A DNA stretch of 64,000 nt from RYN-230 sp963770535. GTDB taxonomy: Bacteria > Actinomycetota > Actinomycetes > Streptosporangiales > Streptosporangiaceae. The notes under the pieces are model-generated. The model was given only the letters and a program-made list of their open reading frames with translations. It was not told the origin of the DNA and made no database searches. Where the stretch lies: positions 3,534,001-3,598,000 of the forward strand of contig CAVYPZ010000003.1 of NCBI GenBank assembly GCA_963770535.1. Direction: 5' to 3'. The position numbers and the translations under genes were made by a program. Positions 38,354 through 48,435 of the stretch are shown piece by piece; position 1 is the stretch's first letter; the number at the start of each line of letters is the position of its first letter.

Positions 38354-39829
38354 AGATGCACGGTAGCAACGGGACGCTTCGGTCCGGGCCGAACGATCTG
38401 GCGGGCAGACTGCGCCGCATGGATACCCGCGACATGGACACCTCCCAGCGTCCCTCGCGACACCACCCGGCCTCCCCGGGCGGTGCGTCCTGGCTGCCGC
38501 TGCTGGCCGTCTCGCTCGGCTATTTCATGGTCATCCTCGACGCCACCGCGGTGAACCTGGCGCTGCCCGCGCTCCGTCACGACCTGGGCGGCGGGATCAC
38601 CGGCCTGCAGTGGGTGGTCGACGGTTACACGCTGGCCTTCGCCGCGCTGCTGCTGTCGGCCGGCGTGGCCGGTGACCGGTTCGGCCCGCGCCGCGTGTTC
38701 CTGGCCGGGCTGGCCCTGTTCACGGCCACCTCGGCGGGCTGCGCGCTCGCTCCCGCGATCGGCGTCCTGGTCGTCATCCGGCTCGCCCAGGGGGCGGCCG
38801 CCGCGCTGCTCGTGCCCAGCTCCCTGGCGCTGCTGCAGGCCAGCTACCCGGACCGGGCCCGGCGGGCCCGCGCGGTCGGCCTGTGGGGCGGGATCGGCGG
38901 GCTGGCCGCCGCCTCGGGGCCCGTCCTGGGCGGCGGGCTCACCGCGGCCGTGAGCTGGCGGCTGGTGTTCGCGGTCAACATCCCGGTCGGGCTGCTCGCC
39001 GCCTGGCTCACCCTCCGCAGGGTCGCCTCGCCTGGCGGGGCCCGCGACCGGCGCGGCGACCCCCTCGGCCAGCTCACCGCCGTCGTGGCCCTGACCGCGC
39101 TGACCACGGGCCTGATCGAGGCCGGCCCGCACGGGTGGGCGTCCTGGCCGGTGGCGGCCGGCCTGGCCATCGCGGCCGCGGGGGCCGCCGCGTTCGTCGC
39201 CGTGCAGGGCCGGGCCCGCTCCCCCATGCTGCCGCTGCCCCTGCTGCGGCGCCCGGCACTGTCCGGGGGCAGCGTCGTGGGGCTGCTCATCAACCTGGGC
39301 TTCTACGGGCAGCTGTTCGCCTACAGCCTGTACCTGCAGCAGGTCCGGGGGGACTCGCCGCTGATCGCGGGGCTGTCGCTGCTCCCCGAGGCCGTGGCCG
39401 TGCCGGTCGCCGCCGTCCTGTCCGGCCGCCTGACCAGCCACCGGGGACCGCGGGTCACCATGATCACCGGCCTGCTGCTGGGGGCGGGCGGGCTGCTCGG
39501 CCTGATCGTGACGGCCCGCGGCACGCCGTACTGGCTCCTGGCCGCGCCCATGCTGGCCGCCGGGTCGGGGATGGCCCTGACCATGCCCGCCGCCACCACG
39601 GCCGTGATGGACGCGGCGCCGGGCAGCCGCGGCGGGACGGCGGCCGGGCTGATCAATACCGCCCGACAGGTCGGCGGGGCCCTCGGCGTCGCGGTGGCCG
39701 GCGCCCTGGTCAGCGGCGCGATGGGGTTCGTGCCGGGGCTGCACGTGGCCCTGGCCGTGTGCGGCGGCGCATTCCTGCTGGGTGCCATCATCACGGCGGC
39801 CACCGTGGACAGGCCCGATGCGGAAAGAA

Positions 39830-41101
<1,272 letters not shown>

Positions 41102-41125
41102 GGCGACCTCCTCGTCGCCACCACG

Positions 41126-41974
41126 CTACACACGCGGGGAGAAATCCTCCGTGCCCAGCACGGCCAGCAATCGGAGCTTGTCGGCATCCTCGCTGCCGGG
41201 CGCGGCAGTGTACGCCACCAGCCGCAGATCACTGCCCGCGGCGGTGAGCACGTCGCAGTCGACGGTGATCGGGCCGAGTTCCGGGTGATGCACGGTCTTG
41301 TGGTCCCGTTCGTGGGTGCCGACGTCACGGCCGTCCCACAGCTGCGCGAACCGGGGGCTGGCGTCGCGCAGGCCGGCCACCAGGTTCCGCAGGCCGGTGT
41401 CCCGGGGGTACCGGGCGGTGGCGGCCCGCAGGTCGGCGACGGCGGACGCCTCGAACCGGGGCTCGTCCTCCGGGGTGTGGGTGACCCGCCCGGGGGCGCC
41501 GGTGAAGTGCCGCCACAGCACGTTGCGGTCCCGGCCGCGCAGCCCGGAGGGGTCGCCGACCAGGGCGGCCCACAGCGGGTTCCAGGCCAGCAGCGTCCAG
41601 GCCGCGTCGTTGACGCAGGCCGGGATTCCGCTGAGCTGGTCCAGCAGCCGCTGCAGCCCGGGGGTCAGGTGAGTCGGCATGATGCCCGGGCCCGGCTCCG
41701 GCTGGCCGGCCAGCACGAACAGGTGCTCCCGTTCGGCGCCGGTCAGCCGCAGCGCCCGGGCCAGCGCGGTGAGCACCTGCACCGACGGGGCGCTGGCCCG
41801 GCCCTGCTCCAGGCGGGTGACGTAATCGGCCGACATCCCGGCGAGCAGGGCGAGTTCCTCACGGCGCAGGCCGGGCGCCCGGCGGGGGCCGTAGCTGGGC
41901 AGGCCGGCGTCAGCCGGGGCGAGGCGGTCGCGCCAGGCCCGCAGCGCCGCGCCCAGTTCGGTGTGCTGGCTCAC
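41126..41974 (-). CDS. XRE-family regulator with MmyB-like ligand domain
   Basis: A 282-residue regulator. The HTH covers residues 10-75 (RRAPGLRREELALLAGMSAD, YVTRLEQGR), and the rest is the MmyB/MLTR PAS-like ligand-binding domain (ILAWN-type motif here LLAWNPLWAALVGDP, then RNVLWRHFTGAPG, ATARYPRDTGLRNLVAGL, KTVHHPELGPITVDCDVL). GTG 41974 is the start. It is divergent from the SDR gene (101 bp), and this regulator/dehydrogenase pair is common in actinobacteria, where the regulator usually controls the neighbour. Confidence 0.92.
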   Translation of the reverse strand: MSQHTELGAALRAWRDRLAPADAGLPSYGPRRAPGLRREELALLAGMSADYVTRLEQGRASAPSVQVLTALARALRLTGAEREHLFVLAGQPEPGPGIMPTHLTPGLQRLLDQLSGIPACVNDAAWTLLAWNPLWAALVGDPSGLRGRDRNVLWRHFTGAPGRVTHTPEDEPRFEASAVADLRAATARYPRDTGLRNLVAGLRDASPRFAQLWDGRDVGTHERDHKTVHHPELGPITVDCDVLTAAGSDLRLVAYTAAPGSEDADKLRLLAVLGTEDFSPRV

Positions 41975-42075
41975 CTGCCCAGTATGCGCGGCCCGGCCCG
42001 CGGCAGCCTGGTACCGCCGGTCCCAGGAAGAGCGGGTCACTGGCTGGCGGCTGGGCCGCCGGCCACGCTGGGGGC

Positions 42076-42771
42076 ATGACGACCACACTGATTACCGGGG
42101 CCAACAAGAGCCTGGGGTTCGAGACCGCCCGCCGCCTCGCCGAGGCCGGGCACACCGTCTACCTGGGCTCCCGTGATGAGCAGCGGGGCAAGGACGCGGC
42201 CGGCCGGATCGGTGCCCGCCCGGTCCGGATCGACGTCACCAGCGACGACTCGGTGCGGGCCGCGGCGGCCCTCATCCGTGACGAGGCCGGCCACCTCGAT
42301 GTCCTGGTCAACAACGCGGGCATCCTCGGGAGCCGCAAGCCCCCCGGCGAGGTCACCGCCGCCGACATGCAGGAGACCTACGACACGAACGTGTTCGGCG
42401 TCGTCCGGGTCACGCGGGCGTTCCTGCCGTTACTGGCGGCCAGCAGCGCCCCGGTCATCGTGAACGTGAGCAGCGGCCTGGGGTCGCTGGCGGTGGCCAG
42501 CGACCCGGCCCGGTTCGAGTCCACGTTCGTGAACCTGGAGTACCCGTCCTCCAAGTCGGCGCTGAACATGGTCACCGTCCAGTACGCGAAGGCGTTCCCG
42601 GCCATGCGGATCAACGCCGTGGATCCCGGGTACACGGCGACCGACTTCAACCAGCACCGTGGCATCCAGACCGTGGAGGAGGGCGCGGAGATCATCGTGC
42701 GGATGGCCAGCATCGGCCCGGACGGGCCGACCGGCGGGTACTTCTCGGCGGCCGGGCCAGTGCCGTGGTGA
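42076..42771 (+). CDS. Short-chain dehydrogenase/reductase (SDR)
   Basis: A 231-residue NAD(P)-dependent oxidoreductase. The nucleotide motif TLITGANKSLGFETARRL, DVLVNNAGI, the catalytic Ser region VNVSSGLGS and YPSSKSALN (Tyr and Lys with YxxxK spacing) are intact, as is NAVDPGYTATD. Substrate not predictable. It is divergently transcribed from the MmyB-type regulator and probably under its control. The gene ends four bases before the convergent AlaRS-like gene. Confidence 0.93.
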   Translation: MTTTLITGANKSLGFETARRLAEAGHTVYLGSRDEQRGKDAAGRIGARPVRIDVTSDDSVRAAAALIRDEAGHLDVLVNNAGILGSRKPPGEVTAADMQETYDTNVFGVVRVTRAFLPLLAASSAPVIVNVSSGLGSLAVASDPARFESTFVNLEYPSSKSALNMVTVQYAKAFPAMRINAVDPGYTATDFNQHRGIQTVEEGAEIIVRMASIGPDGPTGGYFSAAGPVPW

Positions 42772-42775
42772 GGGG

Positions 42776-43939
42776 CTAGCGCGGCAGCATCGCGGGCACG
42801 AACTCGCGGGGCAGGCCGTGCGTCTCGTGCAGGTAGCGCAGTTCCTCCTCGGTCAGCGGCCCGTCGCCCCGCCGGGACAGCACCTTACGGCCGCGGTCGA
42901 GCAGGTCACGGAACCGCCGTTCCTCACCGAGCAGTACGCCCATAACCGGGCCGTGCCCGCCGGTCTGCCCGAAGTGATCCAGCGTGCCCGCCACCAGCTC
43001 CGGGGGCAGGTCGGACAGCGTCCGGGACGGATCCTCGCGCCACAGCGAGGTCAGCGTCCGGCGGACCAGCCGGCGCAGCACGTAGCCGCGGCCGGTGCTG
43101 GACGGCGTGACGCCGTCCCCGACGACGACCACGCTGGACCGCAGGTGGTCGGTGACCAGCCTCGACGGCTCGTCCGCCAGCGGCCACAGGCGGCCGACGG
43201 TATCTGCCCAGGGCCGGAGCAGGTCGCAGCCGAACACCGAGTCCTGGCCCTGCAGGATCGTGACCAGCCGTTCCAGGCCCATCCCGGTGTCCACGCACGG
43301 CCGGGGCAGCGGGACCAGCGTGCCGTCGCCCATCCGCCGGTAGCGCAGCATCACGTGGTTCCACAGCTCGACCCAGCGGCCGTCGGTGCCCGGCGTGCCC
43401 TGCGGCGGGATGTCGCCGGTCCACACGAACAGTTCGCTGTCCGTGCCGCACAGCCCGGTCGGGCCGTTCGACCACCAGTTGTCCGTCCCGGTCAGCTCGA
43501 CCGGGACGCCGAGGCCGTCCCAGACCTCCTGCAGGTCGGTGTCCGGGCCGGCCTCATCACCGCCCCCGTAAACCGTGGCGTGCAGGCGCCCGGGCCCGAT
43601 CCCGAACCCGCTGGTCACCAGCTCGTAGCCCCAGCGCAGGCTCTGCGGGCCGGGATAGTCACCAAGCGACCAGGAGCCGAGCATCTCGAACACGGTCAGG
43701 TGGGTGCGGTCACCGACCTCGTCGAGGTCGGTGGTGCGCAGGCAGCGCTGCACGTCGGCGAGCCGCCGCCCGCCGGGATGCGGCTGGCCTTCCAGGTAGG
43801 GCGTGAGCGGGTGCATGCCCGAGGTGGTGAACAGGACCGGGTCACCGGGCCGGGGCACCAGTGAGCGGCCCGGGATCACGTGGTGCCCGCGTTCGCGGAA
43901 GAAGCCGAGGAACGTCTCGACGGCCTGCTGGGAATTCAT
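42776..43939 (-). CDS. Stand-alone alanyl-tRNA-synthetase-like catalytic domain
   Basis: A 387-residue AlaRS relative. It has FLGFFRERGHHVIPGRSLVP, the GMHPLTPYLEGQ and QRCLRTTDLDEVGD segments, FEMLGSWSLGDY (motif 2 region), WNHVMLRYRR, the CVDTGMGLERL motif and the beginning of the tRNA-recognition part (GRGYVLRRLVRR). The editing and C-Ala domains of full AlaRS (about 880 residues) are missing. It cannot be the housekeeping enzyme as seen; such short forms could activate alanine for a carrier or act as a drug-resistant or regulatory form. ATG 43939 follows GGAAAGG. It lies downstream of yidC on the same strand. Confidence 0.82.
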   Translation of the reverse strand: MNSQQAVETFLGFFRERGHHVIPGRSLVPRPGDPVLFTTSGMHPLTPYLEGQPHPGGRRLADVQRCLRTTDLDEVGDRTHLTVFEMLGSWSLGDYPGPQSLRWGYELVTSGFGIGPGRLHATVYGGGDEAGPDTDLQEVWDGLGVPVELTGTDNWWSNGPTGLCGTDSELFVWTGDIPPQGTPGTDGRWVELWNHVMLRYRRMGDGTLVPLPRPCVDTGMGLERLVTILQGQDSVFGCDLLRPWADTVGRLWPLADEPSRLVTDHLRSSVVVVGDGVTPSSTGRGYVLRRLVRRTLTSLWREDPSRTLSDLPPELVAGTLDHFGQTGGHGPVMGVLLGEERRFRDLLDRGRKVLSRRGDGPLTEEELRYLHETHGLPREFVPAMLPR

Positions 43940-43964
43940 GGTGGTGCCTTTCCGGGTCGGGGTA

Positions 43965-44027
43965 CCGGAAACGCGCCGCAGGGGCAACACAGCGAACTGG
44001 GCCTGGCGACTCGTTTCCGGTCGCCAG
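43965..44027 (-). promoter_or_regulatory. Structured leader RNA before the AlaRS-like gene
   Basis: On the minus strand CTGGCGAC (44027-44020) pairs with GTCGCCAG (44010-44003) around a loop holding the end of CCGGAAACG. That 9-mer (44020-44012) is fully complementary to CGTTTCCGG at 43973-43965, just upstream of the ribosome-binding site. The two pairings compete or form a pseudoknot, as in attenuators. Not recognisable as a T-box: no T-box consensus seen. Confidence 0.4.
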
Positions 44028-44042
44028 GGACAGAGAGAAAGG

Positions 44043-45026
44043 TCAGGCAGCGGCGGCCGGGGAGCTGATAGCTCGCGCGGCCGCGCTCGTGTGCTGCGTG
44101 ATGACCTGCATACTCGTCATTGTACCGGCCAGGCTTCGCCTATCCCCAACGGTTTTACCGGCCGGCCCGGGGCGCCCGGGGATCACCGGGCCCGGGGCGG
44201 CCGGGAGGTGGCGGCGCGGCGGCCGGGGGGCCGGGGCGGCGGGTGCGGCCGGGGCGGCGGCCAGGGCGCGGCGGCGCAGCAGGGTCCGCTCGGCCAGCGT
44301 CCAGGCCGTCGTGGTCAGCAGGTAGAGACCGGCGGCGAGCGGCACGACCGCGGCCGTCACCAGCGACGCGAACGGGACGATCCAGGCCATCACGCTGGCC
44401 GCGCGGCCGCCCGGGGCGGCCCCCGCCGCGGCTGTCCCCGCCGGGGACGGCCCCGCCGGGGCTGTCCCCGCCGGGGCGGCGCGGCGGACGGCCCGGATGC
44501 TCAGCACCGCGACCAGCGCCAGCAGCGCGAACAACCCCGCGAACACCGCCCCCTGGGCGCTGAGCGGGCCTGCCCCGGCCAGCCAGTGACTGCCCAGCGG
44601 CGCGGCGAGCAGGCTATGCGTGAGCAGCGTGTTCGGCGTACCGCCCACCGAGTGATCCAGGAACAGGCGGTACAGCACGCTGAACAAAGGCAGCTGGATC
44701 AGCAGCGGCAGGAACCCGCCGAACATGCCGGAACCCTCGGCCCGGTACAGCGCGGCTAGTTCCTCCCGGAGGCGCTGCGGGTCGCTGCGGTGCCGCCGCC
44801 GCAGTTCGGCGATCTTAGGCTGGAGCCGGGCCCGGGCCCTTTCGCCCCGGACGGATCCCCGGACCGCGACGTAGCTGAGCGGGAGCAGGAGCAGCCGGGC
44901 CGCGGCCGTGAACGCGATGATGGCCGCCGCGGTGGCCAGGCTCCCCAGCAGCGGGGCCAGGATCGCGGCGGTCCAGCAGACGAGGTGATAGGCGAGATCA
45001 ACGGGAATGCCAAGGAGAACGAACAT
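44043..45026 (-). CDS. yidC: YidC/Oxa1-type membrane protein insertase paralog
   Basis: A 327-residue membrane protein with five hydrophobic stretches (7-23, 30-52, about 100-120, 155-180, 210-240). The 60 kDa inner-membrane-protein motif region reads RLLLLPLSYVAVRGS, LQPKIAELRRRHRSDPQRLR and ALYRAEGSGMFGGFLPLLIQ. It is shorter than the main actinobacterial YidC and not beside rnpA/rpmH, so it is a second insertase. An Ala/Pro/Gly loop of APAGT units (DNA 44411-44480) sits before the last helix. The start follows GGAGGGTGCTCC. It belongs to the cobQ to AlaRS-like minus-strand series. Confidence 0.87.
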   Translation of the reverse strand: MFVLLGIPVDLAYHLVCWTAAILAPLLGSLATAAAIIAFTAAARLLLLPLSYVAVRGSVRGERARARLQPKIAELRRRHRSDPQRLREELAALYRAEGSGMFGGFLPLLIQLPLFSVLYRLFLDHSVGGTPNTLLTHSLLAAPLGSHWLAGAGPLSAQGAVFAGLFALLALVAVLSIRAVRRAAPAGTAPAGPSPAGTAAAGAAPGGRAASVMAWIVPFASLVTAAVVPLAAGLYLLTTTAWTLAERTLLRRRALAAAPAAPAAPAPRPPRRHLPAAPGPVIPGRPGPAGKTVGDRRSLAGTMTSMQVITQHTSAAARAISSPAAAA

Positions 45027-45149
45027 GACGGAGCACCCTCCAGCGGGTCGCGGAACGAGATGACAGCTGGAGACGGCCGCCCGCGCACGTCACGCCGGGC
45101 CGCCCGGCGTCAGGGACGCTGGCGGGCTCGGGCAGAGTCCGGGTTCGGG

Positions 45150-45464
45150 TCAGGCAGAGCTGATCCAGGCGGCCGCCGGGGCCGCCGTGGGTGCGCGGGG
45201 CCGGGCCCGGCCTGCCGCGTCCGGGTCGCGCTGCGGCAGGAACGCGGCGCGCCAGGACTTCTCGCGCAGCGCCGCTGCCCGCCGCTCCTGCGGGATCGCG
45301 GTGACCGAGGCGGCGACCCGCCCGCTGTGGGCGAGCAGCGCGATCAGCACGCCGGTCAGGGTGATCGCGGCCAGCGCCAGCAATCCGGAGGACGCTAGCA
45401 GCCCAGGCGGGGCCAGCCCAGGCAGGTGCAAGCCCAGCAGGGCGCTGGTCAGGGCCGGGCTCAC
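45150..45464 (-). CDS. Small membrane protein, DUF6412-like
   Basis: A 104-residue protein with one strong hydrophobic helix (LLALAAITLTGVLIALLAHS, residues 27-46) and a basic C-terminal half with DPDAAGRARPRAP. I believe this is the DUF6412 family, a small protein seen next to YidC paralogs in actinobacteria; this is from memory. GTG 45464 is chosen because GGAGG lies eight bases upstream; a longer open frame overlaps cobQ and is not coding. Located between cobQ (35 bp) and yidC (123 bp). Confidence 0.65.
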   Translation of the reverse strand: MSPALTSALLGLHLPGLAPPGLLASSGLLALAAITLTGVLIALLAHSGRVAASVTAIPQERRAAALREKSWRAAFLPQRDPDAAGRARPRAPTAAPAAAWISSA

Positions 45465-45499
45465 GGCTGATGCCTCCGCGTAAGGGCAGCGAAACAAGT

Positions 45500-47011
45500 T
45501 CAGCGTACGCCCGCGGGCGGCACGGCAGGCAGCCCCGGCGGCGCCCCGCCCTCGATGAGCCGGCTGACCGCGCCGGTGTCCAGGTGCCCGGCGACCAGGT
45601 CGGCCAGCGCGTCGAGCCGCGCCTGCCGGGCCGCCGCGAAGCTGGTACCCGGCGCGACCGTGAAGTCCCGCCCGGCCAGCGCCGCGACCTCGGTCAGGAA
45701 CGCCCGCCGGAACTCGTCGCATTCCAGGGTCCCGTGCCAGGTGGTGCCCCAGACAGCCACGGTCCGGCAGCCGCCGGGGAACGGTTCCGCGCGGCCCTCC
45801 GCGACCTCCGCCAGGCCATGGTGGATCTCGTACCCGTGCACCTCGGCGCCGTAGCCGGTGCCGTGCGGCCGGCCCAGCACCTTGTCCGCCCCGAACGTCA
45901 CCCGCACCGGCAGCAGCCCCAGGCCGGCCACCCGGCCCGCGCGGGACTCGACCGGGTCGTCGATCTCCCGGGCCAGCATCTGGTAGCCGCCGCAGATGCC
46001 CAGCACCGGCTGCCCCCGCCGGGCCCGCTGGATGACCGTGTCCGCCAGCCCCCGCTCCCGCAGCCACCCGAGGTCGGCGACGGTGGCCCGGGTCCCGGGG
46101 AGGACCACCAGGTCGGCGTCGGCCACCTCGGCCGGGCTGGCGGCGAAGCGCACCAGCACGCCCGGCTCGGCCGCGAGCGCGTCCACGTCGGTGAAGTTGC
46201 TGATCCGCGGGGTGCGGATGACGCTGACCCGGAGGATGTCGTTCCCCAGCGGCGGCGCGGATGCGGCTCCGGGCGCCGGGCCGGCCGCGTCGAGGGCCAG
46301 TGAGTCCTCCAGGTCCAGGGCCAGTCCCCCGCGCCACGGCAGCACCCCGAGCACGGGCCGGCCGGTGAGGCGGGTGAGCATGCCCAGCCCGGGAGCCAGG
46401 AGCCCGGGGTCGCCGCGGAACTTGTTGATGATGAAGCCGCTGACCAGGGCCTGGTCCGCCGGTTCCAGCAACGCGAGGGTCCCGTACAGGGCCGCGAATA
46501 CGCCACCCCGGTCGATGTCGCCGACCACGGCCACCGGCAGCCGGGCCGCCCGGGCCAGCCCCATGTTGGCGATGTCGGTGTCCCGCAGGTTGATCTCCGC
46601 CGGGCTGCCCGCGCCCTCGCAGATGACCACGTCGTACTCGGCCCGCAGGTTCTCCAGGCTGTCCAGCGCGACCTTGAGCAGGTCCCCGGCGCGCGTGCGG
46701 TACCCGGCGGCGCTGGCCTCGCCGGCGGACTGGCCGAGGACGATGACGTGGGTGCGGGTGTCGCTGCCCGGCTTGAGCAGCACGGGGTTCATCCGCGCGT
46801 CCGGCTCGATGCCTGCCGCCGCAGCCTGCATGGCCTGGGCCCGCCCGATCTCCGCGCCGTCCCGGGTCACGAAGGAGTTCAGCGACATGTTCTGGGCCTT
46901 GAATGGTGCGACCCGGACTCCCTGCCGGGCCAGCCAGCGGCACAGCCCGGCGGTGACCACGCTCTTCCCGGCGTCCGAGGTGGTCCCGGCGACGAGCAGG
47001 CCGCCTTTCAC
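45500..47011 (-). CDS. cobQ: Cobyric acid synthase
   Basis: A 503-residue glutamine amidotransferase that amidates adenosylcobyrinate a,c-diamide at four positions. The ATP-binding half starts LLVAGTTSDAGKSVVTAGLC and has RVAPFKAQNMSLNS and VICEGAGSPAEINL; the class I amidotransferase half has the nucleophile Cys in PVLGICGGYQML and EVHGYEIHHG. GTG 47011 begins the protein at the family's usual N-terminus, but its Shine-Dalgarno is weak. It is the first gene of the cobQ-DUF6412-yidC-AlaRS-like series, and the fourth cobalamin-related locus of this window after btuFCD, cysG and cbiC. No riboswitch was seen upstream. Confidence 0.95.
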   Translation of the reverse strand: MKGGLLVAGTTSDAGKSVVTAGLCRWLARQGVRVAPFKAQNMSLNSFVTRDGAEIGRAQAMQAAAAGIEPDARMNPVLLKPGSDTRTHVIVLGQSAGEASAAGYRTRAGDLLKVALDSLENLRAEYDVVICEGAGSPAEINLRDTDIANMGLARAARLPVAVVGDIDRGGVFAALYGTLALLEPADQALVSGFIINKFRGDPGLLAPGLGMLTRLTGRPVLGVLPWRGGLALDLEDSLALDAAGPAPGAASAPPLGNDILRVSVIRTPRISNFTDVDALAAEPGVLVRFAASPAEVADADLVVLPGTRATVADLGWLRERGLADTVIQRARRGQPVLGICGGYQMLAREIDDPVESRAGRVAGLGLLPVRVTFGADKVLGRPHGTGYGAEVHGYEIHHGLAEVAEGRAEPFPGGCRTVAVWGTTWHGTLECDEFRRAFLTEVAALAGRDFTVAPGTSFAAARQARLDALADLVAGHLDTGAVSRLIEGGAPPGLPAVPPAGVR

Positions 47012-47262
47012 GAGTGGACCCGGCGGGCGGCCCCGGGGGCTGAGATTCTCCTGGCGGGGATCACTCCATGACCTTAGTGACCGGCGACGGCCCGACCCGC
47101 GGGTTCTCCGGGGACGCCGGGGCGGTGTCCTGGTGACCTGCGCTGGGCCGCGTCCAGCCCTAAGCTTAGGTTTACAAACTTTCCGGCCAGGTCGCGGAGC
47201 CATCAACCCGGCTCCGCTCTGTGTCCGACACGTGACCTTGATCATGCACAATGAGGGGTCCG

Positions 47263-47339
47263 GCGCCTGTAGCTCAGTTGGATAGAGCGGCTGCCTTCTA
47301 AGCAGCGGGTCGCGGGTTCGAATCCTGCCAGGCGCACCA
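47263..47339 (+). tRNA. tRNA-Arg (anticodon UCU), CCA encoded
   Basis: A full cloverleaf: acceptor GCGCCTG with CAGGCGC, D arm GCTC...GAGC with GTTGG, anticodon stem GCTGC/GCAGC around loop CTTCTAA (anticodon TCT, Arg AGA), T arm GCGGG-TTCGAAT-CCTGC, discriminator A and genomic CCA. An AGA-reading tRNA is the one for rare codons in this GC-rich genome. Such tRNA genes are frequent phage/island integration sites; the genes following on the right are of accessory type. Confidence 0.97.
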
Positions 47340-47481
47340 GCCAAATCTCCGGGATAGATCAGCGGCAGCGGCTCAGTGACACCCGCGTCTGACACCTATT
47401 CGCCGCCTGCGGCGCCGCGGTAGCCGAGCGCATCGCCGATCCGGCCGAGGGCGTCTCGCTGCACCTATGCTGTCCTGCGGA

Positions 47482-47961
47482 TCACCCAAGGACTACGAGA
47501 TTGCCCTGGCCGTAGGCCTTGGCCATGCGGGGCTCCACCCGGTTCGCCTTAACAAGACGATGGGAGACCATCTTCTGATGATCCGTGTCGTAGTGCCCTA
47601 GCGCAATGACATCGCTGCGCGCGTCGAATGGTCCCGTGATCGTCGTGAATTCTCCACGAGCCAGCTTTCCTGCGATAGAGACCTTGATCGTCTTGGCGGT
47701 GACGATGTTCGGGCTTTCCGGCAGAAGCTCCATCGCCTTCTTGTGATCCAGGTACGCCACCGTCAGGATGGGCAGGGTGAATGCGCCTGCTATACCCAGC
47801 CCGGCCTCCAGCGGATGCGTCACGGCGGCGTGCGCAGCGAGCTTGGCTCCGGCAGCCTCCGCCGCGTTGTTTGCCGCCATGGCGTGTCCCAGTGCGTGCC
47901 CGGCAGCAAGCACACCCTTGCCCACCAGGGCGGCGGCACCATAGATCAAGTGGTACGGCAT
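47482..47961 (-). CDS. Hypothetical protein, probably membrane-associated
   Basis: A 159-residue protein I do not recognise. Residues 5-30 (LIYGAAALVGKGVLAAGHAL) and 52-70 (GLGIAGAFTLPILTVAYL) are weakly hydrophobic; the rest (KTIKVSIAGKLARGEFTTIT, then SDVIALGHYDTDHQKM) looks like a soluble beta-rich domain. ATG 47961 is preferred over the longer frame because GGAGG lies seven bases upstream. GC content and codon choice (several AT-ending codons) are lower than in neighbouring genes, and the 90 bases in front are AT-rich, which suggests foreign origin next to the tRNA gene. Confidence 0.6.
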   Translation of the reverse strand: MPYHLIYGAAALVGKGVLAAGHALGHAMAANNAAEAAGAKLAAHAAVTHPLEAGLGIAGAFTLPILTVAYLDHKKAMELLPESPNIVTAKTIKVSIAGKLARGEFTTITGPFDARSDVIALGHYDTDHQKMVSHRLVKANRVEPRMAKAYGQGNLVVLG

Positions 47962-48435
47962 CGAAGCCCTCCTAACAGACTCTGAATCGAGAATTTCGTC
48001 CAGATCCACATCAGGCAGAGGCTCACATCAAGTAAAGTAATATTAATGTAATAGTAAAGTATCGATCAAATATGGCAGCGGGCCGCCGGGCCGGATCCTT
48101 CCCGGCACCAGCCAGAAAAGGTTTCCCGTCCAGGCCAGAGCGCCCGCCAAGCAGCGGCGGTCACCTCCGGCGGGTGATGCCGGGAGGCCGGCGTGGGCAC
48201 ACAGTCGAAGCTGGCGGATCATCCAGCCGGACGGGCGACGGTGACCAAGCCCCGAAGCGGCCGGGATCGCGACATCGCCTCCTGCCGTCCTGGCTCCCCT
48301 GGGCAGGCCGTGCCGGCGTGACTAGCCTGCCCAGACCATGGTGCAGTCTGGGCGCCACTGGCGGGTTGTCTCGGGCTTGCTGGCCCCGGGCCTGGGCATC
48401 CGATCACCGGCACCAGCCCGGACAAGGGACGAGTC
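47962..48435. other. AT-rich promoter region and long leader before the FUSC gene
   Basis: Bases 48025-48072 are the most AT-rich of the window (TAAAGTAATATTAATGTAAT) and should contain divergent promoters. The following 360 bases are GC-rich and include an 8-bp stem (48329-48336 with 48346-48353). I found no gene in this leader; the open frame across it lacks family resemblance until the transporter begins. Confidence 0.5.

Noticed and set aside
43940..44120. T-box riboswitch before the AlaRS-like gene
   Set aside because: Stems are present but no T-box consensus or alanine specifier loop could be recognised.
45465..46943. Long open frame on the minus strand in front of the small membrane protein
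   Set aside because: It is a shadow of cobQ in another frame; low-complexity Arg/Gly/Ala composition.
47340..48072. Second attachment copy of the tRNA-Arg 3' end
   Set aside because: I looked for the CGGGTTCGAATCCTGCCAGG string downstream and did not find it in the window.
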